64,000 nt of DNA, from NCBI RefSeq assembly GCF_900143525.1, contig NZ_FREZ01000007.1:124001-188000 (forward strand), read 5' to 3'. The stretch is from Ruegeria sp. Alg231-54. GTDB lineage: Bacteria; Pseudomonadota; Alphaproteobacteria; Rhodobacterales; Rhodobacteraceae. Under the pieces are notes generated by a model, which saw only the letters and a list, made by a program, of their open reading frames with translations, was not told where the DNA came from and made no database searches. Below, piece after piece: positions 44,563 to 52,833 of this stretch (positions are counted from its first letter, which is position 1; each line of letters starts with the position of its first letter). The position numbers were made by a program, and so were the translations under genes.

Positions 44563-46073
44563 AGCGCAACCTTGGCGCTGATGCGAAAGCTCAGCGCCTC
44601 GGCGATATGAGGGCGCCGGACATCCGGTGCCCCGTCCAGATCAGCGATGGTACGCGCCACACGCAGGATTCGGTGAAAAGCGCGGGCGGACAGGCCAAAT
44701 CGCTCGGCTGCCTTCAGCAACAGGTCTTTGCCTTCAGCATCCGGGGCGGCAATTTCGTCCAGCTGCTTCCCCTCTACGTCGGCGTTCTGACGGGTGGACG
44801 GTGTATCACAAAACCGCTCTGCCTGAATCGACCGGGCTTGTTCGACACGCGCGGCAACGGTGGCGGAACTGTCGCCGGAGGGTGGCAGGTCCAGATCGGT
44901 GAATCCGACCGGCGGCACCTCAATCCGCAAATCGAACCGATCCATCAGCGGTCCGGAGATTCGGCTCAGATAATCCTCTCCGCAAACAGGTGCGCGGGAA
45001 CAAGCGCGCCCGGGATCGGTGAGGTAGCCGCATTTGCAAGGGTTGGCCGCCGCGACCAGCATGAACCGGCAGGGGTATTTCACATGGGCATTTGCACGCG
45101 CGACCATGACCTCTCCAGTTTCGATCGGCTGGCGCAGTGTCTCCAGAACTGTGCGCGGGAATTCCGGGAATTCGTCCATGAACAGAACGCCGTTGTGAGC
45201 CAATGAAATCTCACCCGGTTTCGCGCCCCTGCCGCCACCAACGATCGCAGCCATGGACGCCGTGTGATGAGGTTCGCGAAACGGGCGACTGCGACTGATC
45301 CCACCTTCGTCCAATAGCCCGCACAACGACTGAATCATCGAGGTTTCTAATGCTTCGGTCGGTGTCAGCGGCGGCAAAATCCCGGGCAGGCGGGCGGCCA
45401 ACATGGATTTGCCGGAACCGGGAGGGCCGGTCATGATCAGGTGGTGTCGACCCGCCGCTGCGATTTCAAGGGCGCGCTTTGCACGTTCTTGCCCTTTGAC
45501 GTCGCGCAGGTCACGCGCGCAGGGCTCAAGTGTGACTTCGCCGGGCTGTGCGGCGGGTAGCGGAGACTGGCCCGAGAAATGTCGCACCACGTCCCCAAGC
45601 GACCCAGCGCCGATCACCTGTGTTGCATCGACCCAAGCAGCTTCGGCACTGGAGGCGCGTGGGCAGAGCAAGGCCCGATCCTCAGCCGCCGCAGTCATTG
45701 CAGCAGGCAGGGCACCGACCACAGGAACCAGTGAGCCATCCAAAGATAGCTCGCCCAGCGAAACCGAACCTTCGGCGGCGTCCCGCGGAATGATCTCTAA
45801 CGCGGACAGCAATGCAATAGCTATGGGCAGGTCGAAATGGCTGCCTTCTTTGGGCAGGTCGGCAGGCGACAAGTTGATGGTGATCCGTTTTGACGGCAAC
45901 GCTATGGCCATCGAGCTCAACGCGCTGCGAACGCGGTCCCGCGCCTCGGACACGGCTTTGTCGGGCAGCCCGACGATGGAAAATGCGGGTAGGCCCGGCG
46001 AGACGGCGCACTGCACCTCGACCGGGCGGGCATCGACCCCTTGAAAAGCAACTGTGTGGGCACGGGCAACCAT
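44559..46073 (-). CDS. comM: YifB/ComM family Mg-chelatase-like AAA ATPase
   Basis: A 504-residue protein. The N-terminal ChlI-like Lon-protease-fold domain reads FSIVGLPDKAVSEARDRVRSAL. The AAA+ core has Walker A GPPGSGKSMLAARLPG and Walker B VLFMDEFPEF. The cysteines of the CGYLTDPGRACSRAPVCGEDY insert form a putative zinc site. ComM is a hexameric helicase that promotes branch migration during natural transformation in Vibrio; here the role is inferred. Convergent with gshB. Confidence 0.92.
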   Translation of the reverse strand: MVARAHTVAFQGVDARPVEVQCAVSPGLPAFSIVGLPDKAVSEARDRVRSALSSMAIALPSKRITINLSPADLPKEGSHFDLPIAIALLSALEIIPRDAAEGSVSLGELSLDGSLVPVVGALPAAMTAAAEDRALLCPRASSAEAAWVDATQVIGAGSLGDVVRHFSGQSPLPAAQPGEVTLEPCARDLRDVKGQERAKRALEIAAAGRHHLIMTGPPGSGKSMLAARLPGILPPLTPTEALETSMIQSLCGLLDEGGISRSRPFREPHHTASMAAIVGGGRGAKPGEISLAHNGVLFMDEFPEFPRTVLETLRQPIETGEVMVARANAHVKYPCRFMLVAAANPCKCGYLTDPGRACSRAPVCGEDYLSRISGPLMDRFDLRIEVPPVGFTDLDLPPSGDSSATVAARVEQARSIQAERFCDTPSTRQNADVEGKQLDEIAAPDAEGKDLLLKAAERFGLSARAFHRILRVARTIADLDGAPDVRRPHIAEALSFRISAKVAL

Positions 46074-46118
46074 GAATGACCTTTTTGGTTAACAGGTCGT
46101 TGCTGCCACGGCCGCGGT

Positions 46119-47003
46119 TTAAGAATCGTTAACGGCGCGGGTCATCTCGGTGAATTTTGGCCAGGCACCGGGATCAGCGACTGTTTTGTCACGGCAGAAC
46201 CGGTTGCAGAACCCCCAGCGCTGGCCGTTCAGTTCAAGAACTGCGGTGATGGCTTTGCCGGAATATGGGCAGGCGTCGTTGATTGACGTAGTACCATCTA
46301 CCGCTTTTGCTTGCGAAGTACCGGCAATTGGCCAGGGCTCTGATGGCAGATCCATTGGGTATGGAAAAGGGTCGTAGTTGACCGTCAGCCCCATCGCACG
46401 CCACTGGCGGGCAGAAGCATCCGACAGCAAATCAAGGCAGTAGTCGCGATTGGCATCAGCGATCGGCAAGCCATAGCCAATAATCCGAGCCGCGACCGGC
46501 GTATAGAACACGTCCGCAAGGGAATAGTGGCCAAACAAAGGACCGGAGTCCGCGCCAGACACATCACGGGCATGGGCCCACAAGGTCTCGATCCTTGCAA
46601 GATCGGCGCGTGTTTCGGTCGACGGAGTGAACCCCTGCCAGCATTGTTCAAGCTGCATCGGACACTGCCCGCGCAATGCGCTAAACCCGGCTACCATTTC
46701 GGTGCAAAGCCACCGCGCGGTGGCGCGCGCGGCGGGGTCTTTGGGCCAAAGCCCCGCTTCGGGATGCAATTCGGCAAGGGTTTCCGCCATCGCCAGACTT
46801 TCCCCAACCACGGTGCCGTCGGGCAATCGCAGGGCCGGGACAAGGCGGGCCGGCGCGAGGGGCTTCATATCCTCGGCCATGGTGCCGGAATAGAGGCCGA
46901 TCATGTGGGATCGATAGGGCAGACCGAACTTCTCAAGCATCAGCCACCCGCGCATGGACCAGCTGGAAAACAGGCGGTCTCCGATAAACAAATCATAAGT
47001 CAT
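46119..47003 (-). CDS. Glutathione S-transferase with C-terminal cysteine-rich extension
   Basis: A 294-residue protein. Residues 1-215 form a GST: LFIGDRLFSSWSMRGWLMLEKFG is the thioredoxin-fold N-domain, and LVPALRLPDGTVVGESLAMAE has the cis-proline and Glu-Ser glutathione site. After a proline-rich linker, residues 245-285 carry a second module CPYSGKAI...WGFCNRFCRDKT, with Cys245, Cys266 and Cys270. This resembles a YHS/TRASH-like metal-binding treble clef, so the protein may join glutathione chemistry to metal sensing or transfer. Substrate unknown. Confidence 0.82.
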   Translation of the reverse strand: MTYDLFIGDRLFSSWSMRGWLMLEKFGLPYRSHMIGLYSGTMAEDMKPLAPARLVPALRLPDGTVVGESLAMAETLAELHPEAGLWPKDPAARATARWLCTEMVAGFSALRGQCPMQLEQCWQGFTPSTETRADLARIETLWAHARDVSGADSGPLFGHYSLADVFYTPVAARIIGYGLPIADANRDYCLDLLSDASARQWRAMGLTVNYDPFPYPMDLPSEPWPIAGTSQAKAVDGTTSINDACPYSGKAITAVLELNGQRWGFCNRFCRDKTVADPGAWPKFTEMTRAVNDS

Positions 47004-47061
47004 GCGGCAAGGATGGCGTGGCCGACCTGCTCAGTAAATCAGTGATTTGTGCGCGGTTGCA

Positions 47062-47640
47062 TCACGGAAGATGATTGATCCGTCCGACAGACCAGCGATC
47101 GCCGTGATGCGTGATTTCGGTGACCGAAAGGTTGTCGATGCGGTGGCCAAAAGCCTCTTGCGCGTCAACGTCGAGAGCTCTTTGGACCTGGGTTAAGATT
47201 ACGCCAAAATGCGCCACGACCACCAGATCGCATCCTGTGTGTTGTTGGATCAATTGGTCAACGGCTGCGTCGACACGCGCGCGGACCTCGTTCCAGCTTT
47301 CCCCGTTTGGTGGGCGCACATCGCCGGGGTTGTCCCAATATGCAAAGGCAAGTTCGGGGTCTTCAGCCTCAATCTCTTTGAAGGCGCGCAGCTCCCAAGT
47401 GCCGAAATTGATTTCGCGCAGCGCAGACTGATGTTGCAGCCGCCGCCGTGTGCCTTGAATGGCCGATGCAGTATCGGCGGCGCGGCTCAGGTCAGAGGAA
47501 ACAAAGATAGCGTCCGCAGGCAGGTGGTCATGCAACCGGGCAACGGCAGCGTGATCGCTGAGGTCAGCAGGCAAGTCGGACCAGCCGACCATCGTTTTGG
47601 CATGAGTTGGGCCGTGGCGCACGAGATGCAGACGTGTCAA
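47062..47640 (-). CDS. cobC: Histidine phosphatase family protein (CobC-like)
   Basis: A 192-residue phosphoglycerate-mutase-like protein. LHLVRHGPTHAK contains the catalytic RHG, and VVAHFGVI contains the second histidine. It is read from a TTG at 47640, 8 bases behind AAGGGG, overlapping the cobU stop by 4 bases. Coupling to cobU supports alpha-ribazole-phosphate phosphatase in the lower B12 pathway, which supplies Ecm. Other phosphatases of the family cannot be excluded. Confidence 0.82.
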   Translation of the reverse strand: MTRLHLVRHGPTHAKTMVGWSDLPADLSDHAAVARLHDHLPADAIFVSSDLSRAADTASAIQGTRRRLQHQSALREINFGTWELRAFKEIEAEDPELAFAYWDNPGDVRPPNGESWNEVRARVDAAVDQLIQQHTGCDLVVVAHFGVILTQVQRALDVDAQEAFGHRIDNLSVTEITHHGDRWSVGRINHLP

Positions 47641-48158
47641 TCCAGTCGCCCCTTCAATACCAACGGCAGGCCAGCCGTAACTTGCACCACCAGATCGGCC
47701 TCGGCGGCCAATGCGATGTTTAACCGTCCCTGCGCTTCGCGGAACCGGCGGGACAGCGCGTTGTCAGGGACGATCCCGTGTCCAACCTCGTTCGAGACGA
47801 TGACGACCTGTGCGGAACACAAGCGTAGCGATTGTAAAAGCGCGCTTTGCGCCTGTTCCAGATCGCTTTCCGCCAGCAGGTGATTGGTCAGCCACATGGT
47901 GGCACAGTCGATCAGGCAGACAGAGTTCGGGGGCAAATTCGCCAGTATCGGGCCGAGGTCAAAAGGGGCCTCAACCGTCTCCCAACCCTCGCCACGTTGG
48001 GAAATGTGGCGCTGGACCTTATCTTGCATCTCATCATCAAACACTTGTGATGTTGCAAGATAAACCCTCTTTTTTCCCGATGAAACAACGAGTTGCTCGG
48101 CAAAAACCGACTTACCCGAAGCTGCACCGCCCAACACAAAGGTTAAATCCGGACTCAC
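47637..48158 (-). CDS. cobU: Adenosylcobinamide kinase / guanylyltransferase
   Basis: A 173-residue protein. FVLGGAASGKSVFAEQLV is the P-loop, and VIVSNEVGHGIVPDNALSRRFRE is the CobU signature. It phosphorylates adenosylcobinamide and attaches GMP during nucleotide-loop assembly of B12. I place the start at the GTG at 48158 because AAGG lies 8 bases ahead and the product then begins like known CobU proteins; an ATG at 48209 would add 17 unconserved residues and run into the rpoH promoter region. cobC overlaps downstream. Confidence 0.92.
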   Translation of the reverse strand: MSPDLTFVLGGAASGKSVFAEQLVVSSGKKRVYLATSQVFDDEMQDKVQRHISQRGEGWETVEAPFDLGPILANLPPNSVCLIDCATMWLTNHLLAESDLEQAQSALLQSLRLCSAQVVIVSNEVGHGIVPDNALSRRFREAQGRLNIALAAEADLVVQVTAGLPLVLKGRLD

Positions 48159-48175
48159 GATAATTACCTTCCATG

Positions 48176-48205
48176 TGATCCACCCGGTTTTGTTTTGCGT
48201 ATCGT
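48176..48205 (+). promoter_or_regulatory. Candidate ECF (RpoE/ChrR-type) promoter of rpoHII
   Basis: A perfect TGATCC (48176-48181) is followed after 18 bp by TATCGT (48200-48205), 53 bp before the sigma-factor ATG. Rhodobacter sphaeroides RpoE promoters have a TGATCC -35 element, and rpoHII is a core member of that singlet-oxygen regulon. The -35 is strong; the -10 match is only partial. Confidence 0.5.
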
Positions 48206-48258
48206 TCATAGGTCGGCAAAGCAACCCCGGCCCGCGCCTGTGAAAAGGGGAGATTTCA

Positions 48259-49137
48259 ATGGCACTGGACAATGCGAACGACTTCTCGATGTCCCGGAGG
48301 GCAATGAAAGCCGAGCTTCTGGACGCGGAAACCGAATTGAAGCTGGCATATGCGTGGCGGGACGACCGCGATGAACAGGCCCTTCACCGATTGATAACGG
48401 CCTATATGCGGCTGGCCATTTCGATGGCGGCCAAGTTCAAACGCTATGGGGCGCCGATGAATGATCTGATCCAGGAGGCCGGGTTAGGATTGATGAAAGC
48501 TGCCGACAAGTTCGACCCCGACCGGGGCGTGCGGTTTTCGACTTATGCGGTCTGGTGGATCAAGGCGAGCATTCAGGACTATGTGATGCGCAACTGGTCA
48601 ATGGTGCGCACCGGGTCCACGTCTTCGCAAAAATCCCTGTTCTTCAACATGCGACGTGTGCAGGCCCGGTTAGAGCGTGAGGCCGCGTCCGATGGCATGG
48701 ATCTTGACCGGCATCAATTGCATCAGATGATTGCCGCAGAGATCGGCGTTCCGTTGCGGGACGTGGAAATGATGGAAGGTCGTTTGTCCGGCTCCGATTT
48801 CTCGTTAAATGCCGTTCAATCGGCAGATGAAGACGGCCGGGAATGGATCGATGCGCTGGAAGATGAGCGTGAACAAGCCGCCGAAGCCGTCGAAAACAGG
48901 CACGATACTCAGCAATTGCGCGAATGGCTGGTGACGGCAATGCAGGCTTTGAATGATCGCGAAAGGTTCATTGTCCGCGAACGCAAGTTGCGCGAACCCG
49001 CCCGAACGCTGGAAAGTCTTGGGCAAGAACTTAGCCTGTCCAAGGAACGCGTGCGTCAGCTTGAGGCGGCAGCTTTTGTGAAAATGCGCAAGAACCTTGA
49101 AGCCCAATCCCGTGAGGTGCAACACTTCATCGCATGA
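48259..49137 (+). CDS. rpoH2: RNA polymerase sigma factor, RpoH family (RpoHII-like)
   Basis: A 292-residue sigma-32-class factor. Region 2 reads LIQEAGLGLMKAADKFDPDR and FSTYAVWWIKASIQDYVMRN; the RpoH box is SQKSLFFNMRR; region 4 is LGQELSLSKERVRQLEAAAF. The variant residues (AGLGLMKAADKFDP, RTGSTSSQKS) resemble the RpoHII branch of Rhodobacterales rather than the heat-shock RpoHI; this is from memory. RpoHII drives oxidative and singlet-oxygen repair genes in R. sphaeroides. It overlaps the next gene by 4 bases and is divergent from cobU. Confidence 0.88.
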   Translation: MALDNANDFSMSRRAMKAELLDAETELKLAYAWRDDRDEQALHRLITAYMRLAISMAAKFKRYGAPMNDLIQEAGLGLMKAADKFDPDRGVRFSTYAVWWIKASIQDYVMRNWSMVRTGSTSSQKSLFFNMRRVQARLEREAASDGMDLDRHQLHQMIAAEIGVPLRDVEMMEGRLSGSDFSLNAVQSADEDGREWIDALEDEREQAAEAVENRHDTQQLREWLVTAMQALNDRERFIVRERKLREPARTLESLGQELSLSKERVRQLEAAAFVKMRKNLEAQSREVQHFIA

Positions 49138-49949
49138 AACATTTTGCGATTCTGCTTTGTGCACTTGTGGTTATGGCCTCTCCTGGTCGTGCTGATGATT
49201 TGATACCTGACGACGTACTGACTGCGATGACGTCTGCTGACGTTGTGATTTTAGGTGAAATTCACGACAACCCGCAGCACCACATCGTACAAGCTGAGGC
49301 ATTGGGGGCCATCAACCCCTCGGCCGTCGTCTGGGAGATGGTGACTGAAGAGAGCGCCCAACGGCTGGCGGACAAGGCCATTTCCGATCCGGAAGAGCTC
49401 GCCAGAATTCTGAAGTGGCTCGAATCCGGCTGGCCGCCGCTTAGCATGTACTACCCGGTCTTTCAGGCCTCAGACGCGCCGGTTTACGGTGCCATGGTTC
49501 CGCGCGCGGCGGCGCGCGCGGCAATCGAACGTGGCGCCGCCACGGCTCTGGGTGCTGATGCTGCCCGTTATGGATTGACGGTGCCACTGCCGAAAGATGA
49601 GCAGGCCGAGCGTGAGGCTGATCAACTCGCTGCCCATTGCAATGCAATACCCGAGACTGCCTTGCCGCAACTGGTCGCAATCCAACGGTTGCGGGATGCG
49701 GTTCTGACAAGGGCCATATTGCGCGCTGTGGAGGATACCGGCGGACCGGTTGCGGTGATCACCGGCAATGGTCATGCCCGTAAGGACAGGGGGATTCCAA
49801 CCTTTCTGTCCCGGCTACGCCCCGGTTTGAAAGTTTTCGTGCTGGGTCAGTCCGAGGATGGCATCATCGACGGTGAGTTCGACGCTGTGATCGACAGCCC
49901 CGGCATCGAACGTGAAGACCCTTGCCTGGCGTTTGAGACACAGAATTAA
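49134..49949 (+). CDS. ChaN / DUF399 family secreted protein
   Basis: A 271-residue protein with a signal peptide (MKHFAILLCALVVMASPGRA) lacking a lipobox cysteine. VVILGEIHDNPQHHIVQAEA (near 37-56) and VITGNGHARKDRGIP are the ChaN haem-binding-family signatures. Campylobacter ChaN is a haem-binding lipoprotein; function in alphaproteobacteria is unknown. Coupling to rpoHII (ATGA overlap) suggests a role in oxidative stress or haem and iron handling. Confidence 0.85.
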   Translation: MKHFAILLCALVVMASPGRADDLIPDDVLTAMTSADVVILGEIHDNPQHHIVQAEALGAINPSAVVWEMVTEESAQRLADKAISDPEELARILKWLESGWPPLSMYYPVFQASDAPVYGAMVPRAAARAAIERGAATALGADAARYGLTVPLPKDEQAEREADQLAAHCNAIPETALPQLVAIQRLRDAVLTRAILRAVEDTGGPVAVITGNGHARKDRGIPTFLSRLRPGLKVFVLGQSEDGIIDGEFDAVIDSPGIEREDPCLAFETQN

Positions 49950-50011
49950 CCGCTGGAACTGTCCGTTGGCCTTGCCTAATGTCGGGCCGACCGGGACGGG
50001 AAGGGCACAGT

Positions 50012-51208
50012 ATGCTGGCATCGAAACGTATTCTTCTAATCATCGGCGCTGGAATCGCGGCCTACAAGTCGCTGGATCTGATCCGGCGGCTGAAAGAACG
50101 TGGTGCCTCGGTGACACCGGTTCTGACAGGCGCGGCCGAAGAGTTCGTGACGCCTCTGTCGGTCTCGGCACTGGCCGGAGAGAAGGTTTATCGCGATCTG
50201 TTCGACCTGACGGATGAGGCCGAGATGGGCCATATTCAACTGTCACGGTCCGCGGATCTGATCGTGGTCGCACCGGCAACGGCGGACATGATGGGAAAGA
50301 TGGCGGCTGGGCTGGCCAACGATCTGGCCTCGACCCTGCTGATGGCGACAGATACCCCGGTTTTGTGCGCACCGGCGATGAATGTCCGCATGTGGGACCA
50401 TCCGTCAACACAGCGCAACCTCAAGCAACTGCAGGCAGATGGTATCCGGTTCGTTGGCCCAAATGAGGGTGACATGGCTTGTGGAGAGTACGGCCCAGGT
50501 CGAATGTCGGAGCCTCTTGAGATTGTGGCCGCGGTCGAGGCGCAACTTGGCAACGGTCCGCTGAAGGGCAAGCGCATTCTGGTCACCTCCGGCCCTACAC
50601 ATGAACCGATCGACCCTGTGCGCTACATCGCCAACCGGTCCTCGGGCGCGCAGGGCACCGCGGTGGCACGGGCGTTGTCTGCGCTGGGCGCTGATGTGGT
50701 TTTTGTTACCGGCCCTGCCGATGTTTCGCCGCCCGAAGGGGTGCAGGTTATCCGCGTGGAAACCGCGCAGCAGATGTCTGACGCGGTCGACGCTGCACTG
50801 CCGGTAGATGCGGGTGTGTTTGCTGCTGCGGTTGCGGATTGGCGCATGGCGGCGGCTTCGGACAAGAAGCTGAAGAAAAGCCGCGATGGTCTTCCGTTGC
50901 TGGAGTTTGCTGAGAACCCCGACATCCTCAAACGCGTGTCCAGGCTGGATGCGGGACGGCCGACGTTGGTGGTTGGCTTTGCCGCAGAAACCGACAACGT
51001 TCTTGAACACGCCACCGCTAAACGTGCGCGCAAGGGCTGTGACTGGATCGTTGCCAATGATGTCAGCCCTGCGACGGGCATCATGGGGGGATCGGAAAAC
51101 GCGGTCACCCTGATCTCGGACGAAGGGGCCGAAGAATGGCCGCGCATGAGCAAGGATGTAGTGGCGCAACGTCTGGCGCAAAAGATCGCCGACGCTCTGA
51201 CAAGCTGA
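50012..51208 (+). CDS. coaBC: Bifunctional phosphopantothenoylcysteine decarboxylase / phosphopantothenate-cysteine ligase
   Basis: A 398-residue protein from the ATG at 50012, behind AAGGG. The CoaC half has IGAGIAAYKSLDLIRRLK and CAPAMNVRMWDHPSTQ (PAMN motif), followed by GDMACGEYGPGRM with the catalytic cysteine. The CoaB half has VTSGPTHEPIDPVRYIANRS, CDWIVANDVS and the KKLKK segment. It makes 4'-phosphopantetheine for coenzyme A, with FMN in the decarboxylase. dut follows after 15 bp, as in many proteobacteria. Confidence 0.96.
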   Translation: MLASKRILLIIGAGIAAYKSLDLIRRLKERGASVTPVLTGAAEEFVTPLSVSALAGEKVYRDLFDLTDEAEMGHIQLSRSADLIVVAPATADMMGKMAAGLANDLASTLLMATDTPVLCAPAMNVRMWDHPSTQRNLKQLQADGIRFVGPNEGDMACGEYGPGRMSEPLEIVAAVEAQLGNGPLKGKRILVTSGPTHEPIDPVRYIANRSSGAQGTAVARALSALGADVVFVTGPADVSPPEGVQVIRVETAQQMSDAVDAALPVDAGVFAAAVADWRMAAASDKKLKKSRDGLPLLEFAENPDILKRVSRLDAGRPTLVVGFAAETDNVLEHATAKRARKGCDWIVANDVSPATGIMGGSENAVTLISDEGAEEWPRMSKDVVAQRLAQKIADALTS

Positions 51209-51223
51209 ACAAGAGGTGCAGTG

Positions 51224-51679
51224 ATGGTAGCAATTCGTGTGATCCGCGAAGACGGGGCCGATCCGGCCATCGCTTTGCCGTCTTATGAAACGACTGGCGC
51301 GGCCGGTGCAGATGTCCGGGCGAACCTGCCAAATGGCGCGTCGATCACGCTGGAACCGGGGCAGCGCGCGTTGGTTCCTACGGGCCTGCGGATCGAAATT
51401 CCCAACGGGTACGAAGTGCAGGTGCGCCCCCGGTCGGGCCTTGCGCTGAAACACGGAATCACCCTGCCCAATACGCCCGGTACGATCGACAGTGACTATC
51501 GCGGTCCGCTGGGGGTGATCCTGCTGAACGCCGGTCAGGAAAGTTTTGAGATTGCGCATGGCGAACGCATCGCGCAACTGGTCGTCGGCCCAGTCGTGCA
51601 AGCTGCGTTTGAACCCGTTGAGGTGCTCAGCGACACGGATCGCGGCGCAGGCGGTTTTGGCTCGACTGGGCGCGGTTGA
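51224..51679 (+). CDS. dut: dUTP diphosphatase
   Basis: A 151-residue trimeric dUTPase from the ATG at 51224, behind AGAGG. All five motifs are present: [45 protein letters not shown] and the C-terminal [12 protein letters not shown]. It hydrolyses dUTP to dUMP, preventing uracil incorporation. The stop shares one base with the moeB ATG (TGATG). Confidence 0.98.
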   Translation: MVAIRVIREDGADPAIALPSYETTGAAGADVRANLPNGASITLEPGQRALVPTGLRIEIPNGYEVQVRPRSGLALKHGITLPNTPGTIDSDYRGPLGVILLNAGQESFEIAHGERIAQLVVGPVVQAAFEPVEVLSDTDRGAGGFGSTGRG

Positions 51680-52728
51680 TGCTTCTGGTTCTGATCCTTG
51701 CCGGTGCTCTGTGGGGCATTGGGTACGTGGCCGGGGTGTCCCGAACTGCTCGCTCCGTGTCGGTCAGCGTTTTGCTGATCGGAGTACTTGTTATCCAACT
51801 GACGTTGCCGGATGGAAACCCGCTGCGCGAGGCAACCGGCGGGTCTGCGGCATTGTGGTTGATCCTAGGTGGTGCCGCGGTTTTGGTGTTGAGCTATGGA
51901 AAGGTGCTCAAAACGCTGCGCAACCGTGCCGCGCCACAACCAGCCGAGGAAACCGCGATGCAGTCTGAGAAGTTCTCTGAGACCGAGTTGGAGCGGTATG
52001 CCCGCCACATCGTCCTGCGCGAACTCGGCGGGCCGGGGCAGAAAAAGATGAAACAGGCTCGTGTGCTGGTGATCGGCGCGGGCGGTCTTGGTGCGCCTGC
52101 GTTGCAGTATCTTGCGGCGGCTGGTGTGGGCACCATCGGCGTGATCGACGACGATATTGTTGAAAACGCCAATCTGCAGAGGCAGGTGATCCACCGCGAT
52201 GCCGACATTGGCATGCCCAAGGTTTTTTCGGCCCAGCAAGCCATGCAGGCGCAAAACCCGAACGTGATTGTTCTGCCCTACCATCGTCGTTTGACTGATG
52301 AGATTGCAGCAGACCTGTTCACCGATTTTGACCTGATCCTGGACGGCACCGATAATTTTGACACGCGATATTTGGCCAATCGTACTGCGGTCGCACTGGG
52401 AAAACCGCTTATTTCAGGTGCCCTGTCGCAGTGGGAAGGTCAGCTGAGCGTCTTTGACCCGGCCAACGATGCGCCTTGTTATCAGTGTATCTTCCCTGAG
52501 GCACCGGCCCCCGGTCTGGCCCCGTCCTGTGCCGAAGCGGGGGTTATTGGCCCGTTGCCCGGCGTTGTGGGGTCGATGATGGCGGTTGAGGCGATCAAGG
52601 TGATCACCGGGGCCGGGCAGGCCCTGCGCGCCGAAATGCTGATCTATGACGCGCTCTATGGCGAAAGCCGCAAGATCACCTTGGCCCGACGCTCAGATTG
52701 CCCCATTTGCGGAGAAGTCGACGCGTAA
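51679..52728 (+). CDS. moeB: Membrane-anchored MoeB/ThiF-type adenylyltransferase
   Basis: A 349-residue protein: about 75 residues with two transmembrane helices, a linker, and a full E1-like domain starting SETELERYARHIVLRELGGPGQ. The ATP loop is VIGAGGLGAPALQYLAAAG; the zinc cysteines are in CYQCIF and CPICGE; the loop cysteine is in APSCAEAGVIGPL. MoeB adenylates MoaD for molybdopterin synthesis; ThiS adenylation is an alternative. E. coli MoeB has no membrane anchor. I recall N-terminally extended forms in roseobacters. Confidence 0.88.
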   Translation: MLLVLILAGALWGIGYVAGVSRTARSVSVSVLLIGVLVIQLTLPDGNPLREATGGSAALWLILGGAAVLVLSYGKVLKTLRNRAAPQPAEETAMQSEKFSETELERYARHIVLRELGGPGQKKMKQARVLVIGAGGLGAPALQYLAAAGVGTIGVIDDDIVENANLQRQVIHRDADIGMPKVFSAQQAMQAQNPNVIVLPYHRRLTDEIAADLFTDFDLILDGTDNFDTRYLANRTAVALGKPLISGALSQWEGQLSVFDPANDAPCYQCIFPEAPAPGLAPSCAEAGVIGPLPGVVGSMMAVEAIKVITGAGQALRAEMLIYDALYGESRKITLARRSDCPICGEVDA

Positions 52729-52833
52729 GCCTACTGTCGCGCTAGATTGGCTAGAGATTTCGGCTGTATCGCGGGCACCCCCTCTGGACCATTTCGGCCC
52801 GCCTCCCTAGCTTGACCAGCAAAGGAGATCCGC

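Noticed and set aside
47245-47262. GATCAATTGGTCAA as a second RutR site
   Set aside because: It is inside the cobC coding sequence, with only one good half-site.
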